Assembly: GCF_000471905.2 (NCBI RefSeq)
Contig: NW_006497560.1
Coordinates: 135,323-199,322, forward strand
Source of the DNA: Amborella trichopoda
Taxonomy: Eukaryota; Streptophyta; Magnoliopsida; Amborellales; Amborellaceae
Direction of reading: 5' to 3'
Length of the DNA stretch: 64,000 nt
Shown here: piece by piece, positions 1 through 12,367 of the stretch
Numbering within the stretch: position 1 is the first letter of the stretch
Layout: each line of letters starts with the position of its first letter
Position numbers and translations under genes: made by a program
The notes under the pieces: model-generated
The model's input: the letters and a program-made list of their open reading frames with translations, nothing else
What the model was told of the DNA's origin: nothing
The model's database searches: none

Positions 1-1094
1 TTCTAAAGATATATCAAGTCAATATACACTTTCAATATTTGGTCAATAAATGGTCAAAATATTCCATATCTATTTGACCACATGCCATAACATAATATTA
101 CCACAACATGAAATAACTTAAACTCCAAGAAAGAATCCAATGGGTGAGGAATGCCACCCATGTGTGGCACATGTGGGCCCCACCCACTTGACACATGGTG
201 GGCCCATGTGCACTATGGGCCCCTCCATGATATTTTATATAATTTTAAATTATCAAAAATAATTTTAAAATATTATTTGAACTTTATAATTTGTAAAATC
301 AATATCTTCATTTTTATAAGTCCAAAAAAAAATTATAAATAAAATATCAAATGACTCATAAAAATTCAAATAATATTTCTAAAATAATTTCTATCATAAA
401 ACGAACATAATTAAATTAACTTGATGGGAAATGGATCCATATGGTTAAGGAATTTAATCTGCAATCATAGGGCACTCCACCTTCAACTGTGGACTACAGA
501 CCACACTTGCCTTATCGAACCAACCCAGTATTTTGCATGATCCATAGTCTAAGCAGGAGCTCATTAGCGGGTCACCAAAGTCTTGCGGATGAGCCAAGGG
601 GTCGCAATCCCAGTCTGTAGATTACAAGTCCTCCCTTAGAGACAAGTCAAGGTCACCAAGACCTTATGCGACCATAGCTCTATGGCACATAGGGGTATCT
701 CTCGCACATGCATACGCTTCACCCTAAACAGTGGATTTCTAGCTTTTCCAAACGATCTATCGTTATGCATGCCGTGTGATGGTACATGGATGAGGTTTTG
801 GCCCCTATATTTTTAAGCCACCATCACACACAAGGGTCACACAGTCCCTTGACTCACTCATCCGAGCATGTTCTCCGATCTCATCAAGGGCTAACCCATA
901 AACCCTAATCGGTTTGTTCTTCATGCCCAAGTAACATGGGTTTTTTCCAACTTACTGGCCTAGATCGGTATCAGCAAACCATCGTTTGCTTAGTATGGTC
1001 CACGAGGGACCACACTCCTACTGATTTCATGTTTCACTATATCATTTCATTTTACAAGCACTTATAAAGTCTTTAAAGGCCACATAAACCCAAC
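1..1094. other. AT-rich non-coding sequence, no gene seen
   Basis: No coding region can be supported. The first 420 bases are AT-rich apart from a GC-rich hairpin block near 167-211. From about 430 to 1,020 the composition is more balanced, with many short C-rich words, and could be the worn edge of an unclassified repeat. No terminal repeats or protein similarity were recognised. Confidence 0.6.
167..211. repeat. Inverted repeat rich in GGGCCC
   Basis: The left arm GCACATGTGGGCCCCACC (167-184) pairs with GGTGGGCCCATGTGC (197-211), with a small bulge and a 12-base loop. The palindrome stands out in AT-rich surroundings. It may be the end or centre of a small non-autonomous DNA element, but no target-site duplication was identified. 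Confidence 0.55.
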
Positions 1095-1663
1095 AGATTC
1101 GGGCTTTGGATGGAGCGTAAAAAATTTATGCTGCCCATAAGGTTCAAGCTTTCTTATGGGTGCTTCTTTAAGGGAAAACTTTAACCGCTCACAAATTACG
1201 AAAAAGGGGCCATGTAATGGTGAACATATGTATTTTTTGTAAGGAGGATGAGAAATGAGAAAAATTGTGAGCAACTTTTCTTGCATTGTTCTTTCACTCG
1301 ATCTATTTGGGATCGAGCTTTTGGTAAGTTGGGCATTCATGTGGTTTTTCTTAGGAGGCATGGGGACTTATTGCTTCAAATGGATGCTCCAGACTTACCT
1401 AAACGTGGCTACATGTTTTGGGTTATTTATCGAGCAACTATTTCATGGGAAATTTGGAGGGAAAGAAACAATTTGAAGGTAAACATCGAATCATGTCATC
1501 GAATCATGTCAAAGATAAAAGAGGCTATTACATTTGGAAGGTTGCTTGAAGCTTTCGATGGTAGTCGTTTCGGAAATGGTCTCATTTTTTATCTTTCAAA
1601 AAAAAATGATCTCATTTTTTTTAAAATAAATGGTCTCATTTTTTTATCTTTCAAAAACTAATG
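1095..1663 (+). mobile_element. L1-type LINE 3' remnant (zf-RVT zinc-binding region)
   Basis: Plus-strand translation across two frames gives the reverse-transcriptase zinc-binding region that follows RT in plant L1 LINEs. Visible parts are a stretch like AFLWVLL followed by a stop, then CIFCKEDE, then LFLHCSFTRSIWDRAFG, and further on a WEIWRERNN-type segment. The C-x2-C and H-x3-4-C arrangement is that of zf-RVT. Frame changes near 1,250 and a stop near 1,180 show it is dead. At the 3' end (about 1,577-1,662) the words ATGGTCTCATTTTTT and ATCTTTCAAAAA recur, which may be a decayed A-rich tail. RT and endonuclease are absent, so this is a 5'-truncated copy. Confidence 0.75.
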
Positions 1664-2047
1664 GTGTTTTATATTACATAGTGTGGAAAAATTGATAATA
1701 AACTTGAACAATTTTGGTGGTTAAGCCCTTGTCAATGTTTACCTTTAAATGCAAGCTGCAAATCCCCTCAGGAAATATTTTTTTAACAATCAAATTAATA
1801 CTACATAAAAATATGCTAAAGTGGGTGTTCAACCCCAAACTTCAACATTAGTAGTGAAAGCCAGTATTATTAGATTCGCTTCATTCCAACTGAAAAGGTC
1901 GAGTAGTTCAGATTTTAGGCCTAAATCAAAGCGAAATGAAGCTCGGTGTTACTGCTTTGGTCAGCTTCAGCCTGCTTCGGGCCGCATCAGTCTTATTCTG
2001 CCACTTCGGCAAAAACTTCAACCAAAATTGACATACTTGCAACCTCA
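1664..2047. other. Non-coding flank of the copia element
   Basis: No coding function is supported, although an open frame of 91 codons begins at 1,821. The left LTR of the downstream copia element should begin somewhere in this interval. However, similarity to the right LTR is detectable only from about 2,048 onward, so the outer half of the left LTR is replaced or too diverged. Confidence 0.4.
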
Positions 2048-2256
2048 AGATTCTACTTGCCTCCATCTTGATCACGTGAGTTTCTTAACACCTTAAATAT
2101 TTCATAACCCATAATATTAGCAAACTTTTTAGAGAAATAAATATCACGTAAATCTCTTTTCTAAGTTTAAGGATCTTGGCCCATATAAATAGGAACTTTG
2201 AATATAATTTATGTAAATCCTCCTTTTGATCACAGCATGGATTCACATGCTCAATA
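2048..2256 (-). repeat. Left (3') copia LTR, preserved part
   Basis: About 209 bases align with 5,986-6,188. Both share AGATTC-type starts, the words TAATATTAGCAAACTTTTTAG and TAAGTTTAAGGAT, then ATGGATTCA near the end, and both stop at CTCAATA. On the element strand the LTR therefore begins TATTGAG, where TGTTG would be usual, in both copies. That suggests the TA start was already present at insertion or arose by the same transition twice. Confidence 0.75.
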
Positions 2257-2309
2257 TTCTCTCACTTGAAGACACGTTTTCATTATAGTAAGTCTGCTCC
2301 AAGAAATTG

Positions 2310-2523
2310 TTGCCTGCCAGTTATTAATCATCCAGTAACCTTTAAGCCCCAAGGAAGTTCTACACCAAGTAAGAATGGGGTAGGGGTCATGGCGGTAGCA
2401 CCACTTGTGCCCCAGCTAAAGTCTAGGCTTTCCATTCTTACGTAACGTATTCAAAAACTACTAACGATTTAAAAAACGGGTAGGGGCTCATCATCCCCAC
2501 TGAATTACCCAAAAAAAAAAAAA
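2310..2523. other. Possible small retroposed insertion in the copia 3' region
   Basis: The interval between the copia RNase H end and its purine tract contains a block rich in GGGGTAGGGG that ends in a 13-base A run at about 2,510-2,522. Inside it GTAAGAATGG (2,369-2,378) and CCATTCTTAC (2,432-2,441) form a perfect 10-base inverted repeat. It is not a recognised SINE family, and no target-site duplication was found. It may simply be element 3' untranslated sequence. Confidence 0.3.
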
Positions 2524-2530
2524 TTTCTTC

Positions 2531-4830
2531 ACCAAGTGAACTTCACTTTCCTAATGGAGTTGGTCAGCATATCCACTTGATTGTCATCAATATGAATTTT
2601 CTGCAATAAAATTCTTCTATTTTCTACCACATCACAAACAAAGTGATATTGACATCAATATGCTTAGTCCTATAATTGAAGGCTAGATTCCTTGCTAAAA
2701 GCAAAAACATTGATTATCATAATGAATGGGTATACCTTCTTGCATAACTCGAAACTCACCAAGTAACATGTTTAATTAACATGTTTCTTTAATTGTATGT
2801 GTAAGTGACCTATACTCAACCTCTATAGAAGACAGCGCCACATAGGCTGCAATCTCGATAACGAACTCACTACACTATCTCGCAAAGAAAAAACATCCTA
2901 ATAGTAGACCTTTTATCAAAGTCACTTGCAAAATCTGCATCAACCTAAGCGGGAATGATGAAATCCATCCAACTATAACAAATACCAGTATTACAAGTTC
3001 CCTTCAAATGCCTAAGGATCCACTTCACAGTGTTCCAATAATCATGGCCAGAATTTGGCATATATCCCTCCCAACTCCCACTGCTTGCGCTGTGTCAAGC
3101 CTGGTGTTAACTATAAAAAACATGAAGCTCCTTACCACTAATGAATGCAATACTCTAGACATCTGCATCTTCTCTACTTCGGTGGTAGGACATTCTTTCG
3201 AAGACAACTTCATATGCACAAGAAATGGGGTATTAACTAGTTTGGCATTTTGCATGTTGAAGCACCGCAGAAACCACTCCACATAACTTTTGCACATAAC
3301 TCTTTTGAGTTAACCAGATTTTCTTCTTCATCTTGTCTCTAATTACACTTATCCCAAGAACTTGATTAACGGCTCCCAAATCTTTCATCTCAAATTACTT
3401 AGCCAATTGAGCTTTAAGTGTTGCAGTTTTCTCTTTATTTGGTCTTGTAATAATCATGTCATTGACGTACAAAAAGAAGATAATAAAGCTTTTATCACTA
3501 TACCCATGAAAATAAGCATAATAGACATCTTCACATCTACGAAAATTCAAGCTCAACATGACAGAGTCAAATCATTTGTAGCAACACCTCGGTGCCTGTT
3601 TCAACCCATACAACGATTTCTTGAATCTACATGCCAAATTCTCTTTTCATTTCTCAATAAAATCCTCAGGTTGGGTTATATAAATTTCTTCCTTGACAAC
3701 ACCATGCAAAAATACAGTTTTCAAGTCTAATTGCTCCACCTCTTAACAACCATAGCCAAAACAACTTTAATAGTAGTCATGCACACAACATAAAAGAAAA
3801 TTTCATCAAAGTAGTACCTAATTTCTAAACATAACCTCTTATAACCAATCAAGCTTTGTACCTTTCAATGATATTGTAAGGACTTCTCTTCTTCTTGAAG
3901 ATTCACCTACAATTAATTGCCTTTCTCCCTTCTGGTAATTCGACGAGTTCTCATGTTTTAGTTTTTCGCGGGGCCTCCAACTCCCCTTCCATGGATGCTC
4001 TTCATTGACCGGCTTCATCAACTAATAATAATCTTGTGGTAAGTTGGATGCTCCAATTTGCTATCCCTTTGTACCATCTACATAGCTAAGAAAAACATAC
4101 TTTTTGGATTTTGTGTCTAATTTAGTTCTTTTGTTATTTAGAATTAAAAAATATGCATCACATCCAAAAAGAATAATCAACTGGTTTACCTGTCTAAACC
4201 TCTTCTGGCATCTTGTAGCCCATAACAAGATTGGGAGACTTGTTACCTAAAAAACAACATGTACGAACTACGACAGCCCATAAACACTACTCTAACCCGA
4301 CAATACTATACGTACACCTGGCACACTTTATAATGGTAGAATTCATCTTCTCAACATCATTATTTTGTTGAGGTACTTCAGGAGCTATAAACTACCTAGC
4401 AATACTATGCTTACTAAAAAAGATATTAAATTCATAAGATTAAAATTCCCCTCATTATCAGATTTTAGACACTTGATGCTTCTTTCTGATTTTCTACCTA
4501 GGTCTTAAACTTTTGGAAACAACTGAAGGTATCTGATTTTTTTTTTAAGTATATAAAATCGTATGTTCTTGAGAAATAATCAATAAAAGTGACAAAATAT
4601 GTGGCAACCCTAATAGAAAATTGCCATGTGTCTGAATGAATCAATTCCAAAGTCCTTATTTTTAATGATGGATAAAGCAAAGTGCAATTCATTTTGCGAT
4701 CCAAATAAGCATGGTGCACGAAACTCTTACTTAAAAGATTTAAGCTAGGGAAGAGGTTTTTATTGAAAATTACCTTGAGTATGCCCCAAACATGCAATAT
4801 CAACCTCTTCCATAACTGTTTATCCAACAA
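2531..4830 (-). pseudogene. Copia pol remnant: integrase, reverse transcriptase, RNase H
   Basis: On the minus strand, 4,830-4,498 encodes the end of GAG-pre-integrase and the start of the integrase core (HSDTW followed by FVTFIDYFSRT). About 3,880-3,430 encodes RT: an RYKA-type start, LKTVFLHG for the usual LDVKTAFLHG, KKSLYGLKQAP, and the catalytic box read as YVND at 3,458-3,469 where YVDD is expected. From 3,297 to 3,025 comes RFNMQNAK, KLSSKECPTTE and the RPDIAQAVGV-like segment. RNase H ends near 2,600-2,531 with KIHIDDNQVDMLT. Stops and frame changes interrupt every domain. The Asp-to-Asn change in the active site would by itself remove polymerase activity. Confidence 0.85.
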
Positions 4831-5326
4831 GTCTATACAAATTGACTATTAATTCTCTTTTTGCAACCACTAGTGCTTCTTTGAAAAGTTTTAGACATCT
4901 ATTTCCACTTGTAAATTTGAAAACTTATTCATCAAATTTTTTCAAGGATAAGAGACTTCTTTTGAGACCTAAAGCATGTTTAACATCTAGATTATGCATA
5001 TTACTCCATCGAACATCTTGATTATCAAATCTCTGACTCCCACTATTTTATATGAGTCATTAATGCCTATGTAAATAATACCTCAAGTGCATGGTTGGTA
5101 CTTATAGAACCAATTCCTATGTCTGTTATGTGAAAGGATGCATCTGAATCAAATAGCTTGTCAACGAAGAAAACTTTTACTAAGATGAAACTTACTTTCA
5201 TAAGTATCTTTTAGTTTGTACCATAAAACCTTTATCTATTTTTTTAAGAAGACATTGAATAAAATGGATTCATCTAAAGACAAAAGAATATCTGCGTAGA
5301 CTAACTCATCCTTCTCAAATTCATCA

Positions 5327-5518
5327 TCATTCATCTTCGCATGTTTCTTTTTCTTTATCATTTACAGCCACTACACAACCATCTTTTACCAACATTGCAT
5401 ACATATTTAATTTCCAAGTTGAGAAATTTGAACCATTAAATCTTAGGATTTTGTATTTAGTTGAAATTCCTCTAGCTATCTTCAAAGATCTACGATTTGT
5501 CACAAACCTCGAGCCCAA
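5327..5518 (-). pseudogene. Copia gag N-terminal fragment
   Basis: A 63-residue frame contains FNGSNFSTWKLNMYAMLVKD, the start of the Tnt1-type gag where an FxGxNFxxWK motif is characteristic. It lies just inside the primer-binding site, as expected for the first coding part of the element. The rest of gag, including the CCHC zinc knuckle, is not recognisable in the following sequence. The element is a transposon relic, not a host gene. Confidence 0.75.
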
Positions 5519-5539
5519 GAAGGGTCTTAGACCTTAATG

Positions 5540-5552
5540 GTTTAATACCAAT
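5540..5552 (-). promoter_or_regulatory. Copia primer-binding site (initiator tRNA-Met type)
   Basis: Directly next to the right LTR the minus strand reads TTGGTATTAAACC, which matches the usual TTGGTATCAGAGC of plant copia elements at most positions. That sequence pairs with the 3' end of initiator methionine tRNA. Its position fixes the inner edge of the right LTR at 5,553 and the minus orientation of the element. Confidence 0.65.
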
Positions 5553-6188
5553 TGTAGAGAACAAAAAGCAAGGTTTGAAAAAATTAAGGGAAAGAAAATA
5601 ATATAAATAATTAAAAGAGTGAGATAAAAAGACTTATGTGGTTCGGTAAATTGCTTACAAGTATGGGGCAGCAAAATTCTCTTCCACAAGACAGAAATAC
5701 ACCATGCAAGCATAAACAATGTAACGATTTGCAGGCTCTCTTCACAAGACTTAAAATAGGTTCTTTCTCTCTAGAATACCTACCCAATGACTAAAGGAAC
5801 CAATCCTCTCTTTTTCATCTCTCTCTTAACAAAATATGTTTTTTTATAAAGAAGAAATATAAGATGATGATGATGATGATGATTATGATGATGATGATGA
5901 TGATTAAGAAGAAACATAAGAAAAAGCCCATAAAAAGCGCATCATATTTTCCTATAGGGTTCACTTGAATTTCCACATAATTTTAAGATTCCATTTGCTT
6001 CCATCTTATTCATGTGAGATTTTTAACAACTTAAAGATTTCAATACCCGTAATATTAGCAAACTTTTTAGTAAACAAAATATTGGGTAAATCCCTAAGTT
6101 TAAGGATTTAACCCATTAAAATAGAAATTTGGAATATGATTTACATAAATCCTTATTTTTTTAAAAACATGGATTCATACGCTCAATA
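5553..6188 (-). repeat. Right (5') copia LTR
   Basis: The LTR starts on the + strand with TGTAGAGAAC and includes the phrase ACTTATGTGGTTCGGTAAAT, common in this class of plant copia LTRs. It ends with CTCAATA at 6,188, for a length of about 636 bases. The inner half contains an imperfect GAT microsatellite at 5,863-5,904. Confidence 0.65.
5863..5904 (+). repeat. (GAT)n microsatellite
   Basis: About 14 GAT triplets are interrupted once by TAT. The tract lies inside the right copia LTR and is absent from the preserved part of the left one. Confidence 0.9.
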
Positions 6189-7929
6189 AAAATCGACTAC
6201 TTCCACGGCCTTGACAAACAAAAATATATTATTAAAAAAGATTAAACCTTTGGGCTGCAAATAGATATGCCTATCTCTAGATCAGAAAAACGCCTTTTGG
6301 TCTACCCTTTTAAGCCATTTTCCTAACGGAACAACACTATTGATGAACTTTCATCTTTCCCACTGCTCCACTTTACTGCAAAGAAAAATTTGAAAGCAAC
6401 TGATAGATTTTTTCTCTCAAGAATTGGAAAGGGAACCAACTTAGAATCTCATGGGAATACTGCCTCTTTCTAGGAGGTCATCGCTCACTGTTGGAGATCC
6501 GTTCTTGTGATCCAAGAGGGTGTTTGCAAAATGATATATTGTTGCTTTTTGGGTTCTTTATAGATATGATTAGGTTTATTGATTACCAATAAACCCGCTT
6601 TTGCTTTCTTCCAAAAATAAAAATGTCTTTAATCATTTTAGAACATTCAAAATTGATGACTTCAGTTATCATGAAGATTTGCGAAAAAGAATTGCAAGAG
6701 TATCAATAAAATGGTTTTAACTATTAAAAAAAATAAAAAAAATTGAATGTAACCTCAACCTTCAAATATGAAGATGAACTGTTCATTGGCTATCCTTCAG
6801 TGTTCCCTTATATGGTTAGGTAAACTAGTTGAAACAAGATAATCAATGTTCGCATGGTCTAGCTTAGTTTTCAAGAGTTTTAGGACCCAAAACACAATTT
6901 GAATTATTGCAAACTTATTTCTTCCTCAAAGTCTTGAATTTATGAAGCTCCAAAAACAATAAAGATTTGTTAAATTTTTAAGAATAGAAATTAACAAAGT
7001 AATAAAAAAAAACCATTGGATAGATCATCTTTAGTACGCCTTCCTTTACGTTAGATTCATTATCATAATGGTCAAGATGATAGACCTGTTGAATTTTGAA
7101 TCAAAATCCCCAGTGGATTTTAGGCTCACTACAACTAGGTGCCTTATAAACCCTACAAATGTTAAAATTCACATGTATAAAAGCAAACTGCTCTAATAGA
7201 ATTCTACTATTTGCTTAATAATAGACTTCCAAGGCAAATAGTAAAAAAATAGCTAACACTTAAGAATAACTATATAACTCTAGTTCTCCGATTTATATTG
7301 ATATGCGCAGGACCTCAATTAGTTTAAATTTAAAAACCGTCATCGCAAAAAAAACGCAAATCTTGAATTATTCCTCCCATTTTGAAAACAAAAATAGGAT
7401 CACAATATTTATTCATAGGCATGGGAATGGACTTTCCTATTTTTCAAAACTCTATCTCGTAAATTTATCCATTCACATAGAAGTTCTCAAAATTTATTCG
7501 GATTCCAAATGTATGAAAATAACCAAAATGTAGTCCTACTAAATCAAATTTCTCATAAAAATCAAGGTTAATTTCTAGCAATATCAACTTCAATTATAAT
7601 GTTCACATGAATTATACAGTTTGTCATAGCAATTCTCTTGTTTGCAATTTTTTTGTGTTTACTAAGGAAAAGATGGGCACAAGAGAATTTTCACAATTAA
7701 GTTCCTATTTGGCACTCTTTATTTCAAGTTTCTTTTTTTTATCATTAATTTATATTTGTACTGCTTAAACTTTCAAAATGGTCATCAAACGTATCAACAG
7801 ATTTATCTATGGGATAAGTGTATCCTGCATCAGGGAACACATGTCTACAAATGTGTCACCTGACACACCAAACATCCATCTCAAAGAAGGATATTCGGTA
7901 ATAGTCATCATCATCATCATCAAAACTTT
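6189..7929. other. AT-rich intergenic sequence
   Basis: No coding frame with recognisable similarity and no clear repeats were seen. Open frames here, for example 76 codons at 7,303, look like chance in AT-rich DNA. A short (CAT)n run sits at about 7,903-7,921. Confidence 0.6.
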
Positions 7930-9330
7930 TTTTTAACTAATTAGGATCGACTACACAAATCATGGTTTGTCATTCTACTCTATTACGGGTTATATTCTAA
8001 GTGAGGCTATAAGTCCCCATATTTTTTCTCACTACTTCCAACCATATCCTTTGGGCTTTCCTCTTGTACTAATTCATACCTCCAGACAGGTATTGTAATA
8101 GGTCTGTGCCACATATGGCCACCCCACCTAGGTCTACTCTCTCTCATCTTATCGTCTATTGGTGTCACACCTAAATTTTTCAAATGTCTTCATTTCAAAT
8201 TCTTTTGCCACTCTTCCATCTCAACATACTCTTTCTTGCTACCCTCATTCTATGGATATATGTCATAGAGCAAGGCTGATATCACAATTGTCCTATAGAA
8301 TTTACACTTTAGCTTCAATAATATGCGATGATCATATAAAATTCTGGTTGCACATCTCCAGTTTGCCCATTTAGATTTAATTCTATATGTGACATCTTCC
8401 CTTATCTTTCTATTTTTTTGGATTATCGACCCAAGATATCGAAAGTGTGCTCTTTTTTGTATTTTCTAGGTGTCAATCTTGACTACTTTCTCATATCTAC
8501 TCCTATTATTACTAAATTTACATTCCATATACTATGTCTTAGTCCGGTTAATTTTAAAACCTCTAAATTCTAACTCCAAAGTTCTAACTTTGTGTTGACG
8601 TTACTTCAGGTCTCACTAATCAAAACTATGTTATCTACGAACAATATGCCCCACGATACCTCATCTTGTAGGTACCTAACTAAGGCATCCATAACTAAGA
8701 TTAAGAGGTATGAGTTCAATGCTGGCCCCTAATTTAAATGTATTGTCATTGATTATTCCCTCGTCTCTCCACTAATTATTCGTAGACTAGTTAGCGCTCC
8801 ATCTTATATATCTCTCACCAAGTGAATATAATAGTTGGAGATTTCTTTCTTTTCCAACACCCACAAAATCAAATATCGAGGTACTCCTTATAATCTTTCT
8901 CTAGATCAATAAAGACCATGTGGAGGTCTTTTATTTTCTTCCTAAACTTCTCAATCAATTGCCTAAGTAGAAAAATAGCTTCAGTTGTTGACCTCCCTAA
9001 CACAAAACCGAATCGATTTTCTGATACACTCATTTTATGCCGTAGTCATTGCTCAATCACTCTCTTCTAGAACTTCATAGTGTTGCTCATAAGTTTGATC
9101 CCTCGATAATTCACACAATTCTGTATGTTTTCTTTGTTCTTGTAAATACGTACTACACTACTTTTCTTCCATTCATTTGACAATTTATTTGATCTCAACA
9201 CCTTGTTGAACAACTTCGTTGGTCAGTCAATGCCAGTCTCACCCATGCACTTCCAAACTTCTATTGGGATATCATCTGGTCCTAAAGTCTTTCATAATGG
9301 TGGTCTCTCGAAAACTTAAAATAGAGGGTA
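7930..9330 (-). mobile_element. RTE-type LINE remnant
   Basis: The minus strand reads as the 3' two thirds of a plant RTE-clade LINE. At 9,300-9,230 a GPDDIPIEVWKCMGE-type segment precedes RT. At 8,730-8,530 the RT core appears as SYLLILVMDAL, then ILFVDNIVL, then TKLELW, with an ADDIVL-like active site read as VDNIVL. At 8,160-8,050 the C-terminal signature MRESRPRWGGHMW and VWRYE follows. The 3' tail at about 7,935-7,960 carries a GTAGTCGATCC-like end typical of these elements. The endonuclease half is missing and stops are frequent, so this is a 5'-truncated, dead copy. Confidence 0.75.
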
Positions 9331-12300
9331 TTAAAAACACCCTTAAAAAGTTATTTTTTTTTATTAATTTTTTTTAATATTCATGTTCATCATGATTGAG
9401 ATTCACAACTTTTAGACTTTTAGATCCATAATCTATCTCTAAGATGGATTTTGGAGGGAGGACTCATATAAGGAGATGGGATAAAGGGCTTTCAAAAACT
9501 TTATCCCTATTTAAGAGAACAATATTAAGTAGCCTAAGTTATTCAGAGAACATGTCATAAGAAAGAGGCATTTTCAAATTTTACATCTCATGTCTCCAAG
9601 TTTGATGGGAAAAAAAGGACTTATATAGCAGAAATTAGGATTATCTAGAAGATTCAAAATTTTCAAATATGAATTTTAACCATTTTTTTTTTTTTAATAA
9701 AAATAGATCTAATAAACCTTGGCTAATGACCTGCTCCAAATTAGAAAATGACCCAAAACATAGAGAGGACCCTAAATTAGGGCAGAATGAGCAAGGCAAC
9801 AAGTTGAAAGAGCATACAAAAAGCAAAATTTTTTAGGGGATTTACCAAAAAAACCTCAATTTTACTTTCTAAATTTAAAAAGTCTTATGTATTACATATT
9901 TTAAACTTAATTTCCACTTTTTGAGAGCACAAGTGAATTTTAATTTTATTTTTCTATGCAGTAGATTAAGATCAAATTTGACATTTATATTTCTCACTAA
10001 TGCAACAATAAAAATACTACAAATAATGACAATGAAAAGACCAAATTTCCCTTAAAAGATTTAAAAGTATTATATTTTGTACTTTTTCAGGTACAAAATG
10101 GTTAATAAATATGTATGCTCCCAATTTGAGCTTAATGAAAAAATAAATAAATTTAAAATTTCCATACACTCCCAAAAGTAAGATGTTAGCATAAAATATG
10201 AAATATAAAAGACTATTTTTTAATATTAAAAACAAAATAGGATGATGATGCAAATTTCTCCTTTTATATAATGTTGGTACTGCATTCTCTTTTATATGGG
10301 GTTGGTACTCAACCTTTGGAAGGGTGCTTGTGTACCCTTCCACTTGTCCACATGATGTGGATGGCGTACGTTTCATAGTAGAGAAATTTGCGCACATGCA
10401 CTTTGAAGCATGTTATTATAAAAAATCCCCGCATTTTATTTTTTATTTTTATGTTAACCATATTTTTTTTGAAAATACTTCTACTTTGGAGCTTTACTGC
10501 CCAAAGTGAGAAGATAATTCTTAGCTTCAGTTTTTCAAAATCCAAAGTTCAAGACTTGAAGTCTTCACCTCATGCCTTCAAGGTATGACGCCATTTGTCT
10601 TCAAATAAATTGAGACAGCAGGGGCTTTTAAGGTTTGAAGTCAAACCTCACCATCTAAATGACTTTAAATCCTAAAGATCTAAAGTCATTTCTACAAAAA
10701 ATTGACTTTGGACCTCACTAAGGTTTGAAAACACAATAAAAAACTTGACTTTAGACCACGAAGTTCCGAAAAGATCTATAGTCATTTTGACAAAAAATTG
10801 ATTTAACACCTCACAAAAAATCACTGAAGAAAAAAAAAAAAAAAAAGAAAGACTTGACTTCAAACCATGGATGTCCACACTGTAAATAAATTGTTCAATA
10901 CTTCGGTTTGGTGTCACATTATTGTCGAGGCCCGAATTAGGGATTTTTTAAGAGAAAATTTAAAAACAACAAGCAGTGTATGAATGTAAAAAACAAAAAA
11001 TGGTGGCACTTTCATAGTAACGTCATTCTAGGAGGAGACAAGCGTAAATTTTATGTATAATAAAGGGAATGTTTATTTATAATAAACAAGAAGAGCCTTT
11101 ATGTTTCCACTCGAGTCTTATGCTTGAGATCACTATTTGATGTTAATCTTGGTTGAAGCATTTCAATGAATTTCTAACGAAAAAAATAATGTCTTGTACG
11201 GTGGAGATATATATTTTTTAACCTCATTTGATTACTATTCAAAGTTAGTTGCCTTTGTTTAAGTACAAACATTTTATTAAAATCAAAAAAGAAATATGCA
11301 TGGAGAAAAGTGAGGAGGGGAGTAGAAAAAGAAAAAGAGCATGCTATTGCTCATAGCTCGGGACTCTCGGCAATTTCTCATGCTTTAAGCCATATTCATC
11401 CATGGTTCATGCCTTTTGTGTGTCACCCAAGTGCACATCTCACCCTCTTTTACCATTTTTAAATGCTTTCCCCATTTTATTTTTGGGTGAGGTTTGTATA
11501 AAGTATCAACCTTATGCAATCACGATAAGGTGCACATCAAAATCTTATTAAAAGATGTATTTTCGGTGCCGAAACTTTTATCATGGTCTAAAAGTCTTTT
11601 CACCTTTATTATGAAATTGAAATATCCAAAAATTGTGCAGATCTAGCGGAGCTATGAACATTTGAAAATCTTAAAAATGGACCGTCCAAATAACATGTTA
11701 CAAGATGTACTATACTTAAAATTCATTTTTCTTTCATATCCATACAAATCGAGGTCAAGATGATTAATTGGAGAATTTTCTAGTGACAAAACAACATTTT
11801 TTTTATGGATTTTTCAGGTGCACCTTACTTCTACAGAATAAGATTGACACATTATATAAACTTTTCCCTTTGCTTTTATACTAGGAATGATTAAGAACTT
11901 AAGACAAATGAGAATGTTATTTCTCATAGAGAGAGAGAATAAAATAAGTTTATGTATGTATGAGAGAGAGAAGCTTGAAATCGTAGTGGTAGTACCACTT
12001 CCATCTCAATCAAATGTCACAACCTCCATTCTCACTAACACTTTCAATTCAAAACAAGAGAATGGTACAAAATGTGAGAGGGAGGGAGGAGGGATTTCAC
12101 AAGGGTATAAAAATCGGCAACGTCCAAAGAAAAGAAAACAATAAATGTGCATTCATTTATTCAATTTTAGTTGCGCGTGGTCCTAAGTTTCTAACTATGT
12201 ATCCTACGCGTGAGAAGAAACAAGTCCGGAGACTATTCTAAGAAGAATCCCAGTCTGAAAATGACGGGAATATCCCCTCGCCTACGACGATGATATTTGC

Positions 12301-12367
12301 GAAAATGACCAAAGTAGTCTTCCTTTCTCCACCTCCTTCCAAATGACTAAAGAACAATTGTTTCGGA
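9331..12367. other. AT-rich intergenic sequence, no gene seen
   Basis: No protein similarity was recognised. Several open frames of 60-126 codons exist but have biased, low-complexity translations. Features of note are a two-copy repeat near 10,678-10,814 and A/T homopolymer runs. A GA-rich piece at 11,925-12,100 gives an 85-codon frame that I do not regard as a gene. Confidence 0.6.
10678..10814 (+). repeat. Two-copy direct repeat, period about 94 bp
   Basis: AGATCTAAAGTCATTTCTAC at 10,678 and AGATCTATAGTCATTTTGAC at 10,772 each run into ACAAAAAATTGA and end in CCTCAC. Related words such as GACTTTAGACC and GACTTCAAACC recur around them, so this is a worn tandem array rather than a single duplication. 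Confidence 0.6.

Larger units (their letters stand above)
2048..6188 (-). mobile_element. Degenerate Ty1/copia LTR retrotransposon
   Basis: Read on the minus strand, the order is right LTR (5,553-6,188), primer-binding site, gag start, GAG-pre-integrase and integrase, reverse transcriptase, RNase H, purine tract, left LTR end (to 2,256). This is the Ty1/copia order (gag, integrase before RT) and the proteins resemble the Tnt1-type lineage. Both LTR ends finish with the word CTCAATA on the + strand. Inside the left LTR lies a pyrimidine tract, TTCTCTCACTTGAAG, which is the complement of a polypurine tract of the usual CAAGTGGGAGA kind. Numerous stops and frame changes and a changed RT active site show that it cannot move by itself. 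The outer half of the left LTR is not recognisable. Confidence 0.85.

Noticed and set aside
11887..12144. Open frame of 85 codons with a GA-rich coding strand
   Set aside because: Low-complexity and overlapped by another frame of similar length; no similarity recognised and no promoter or splice context.
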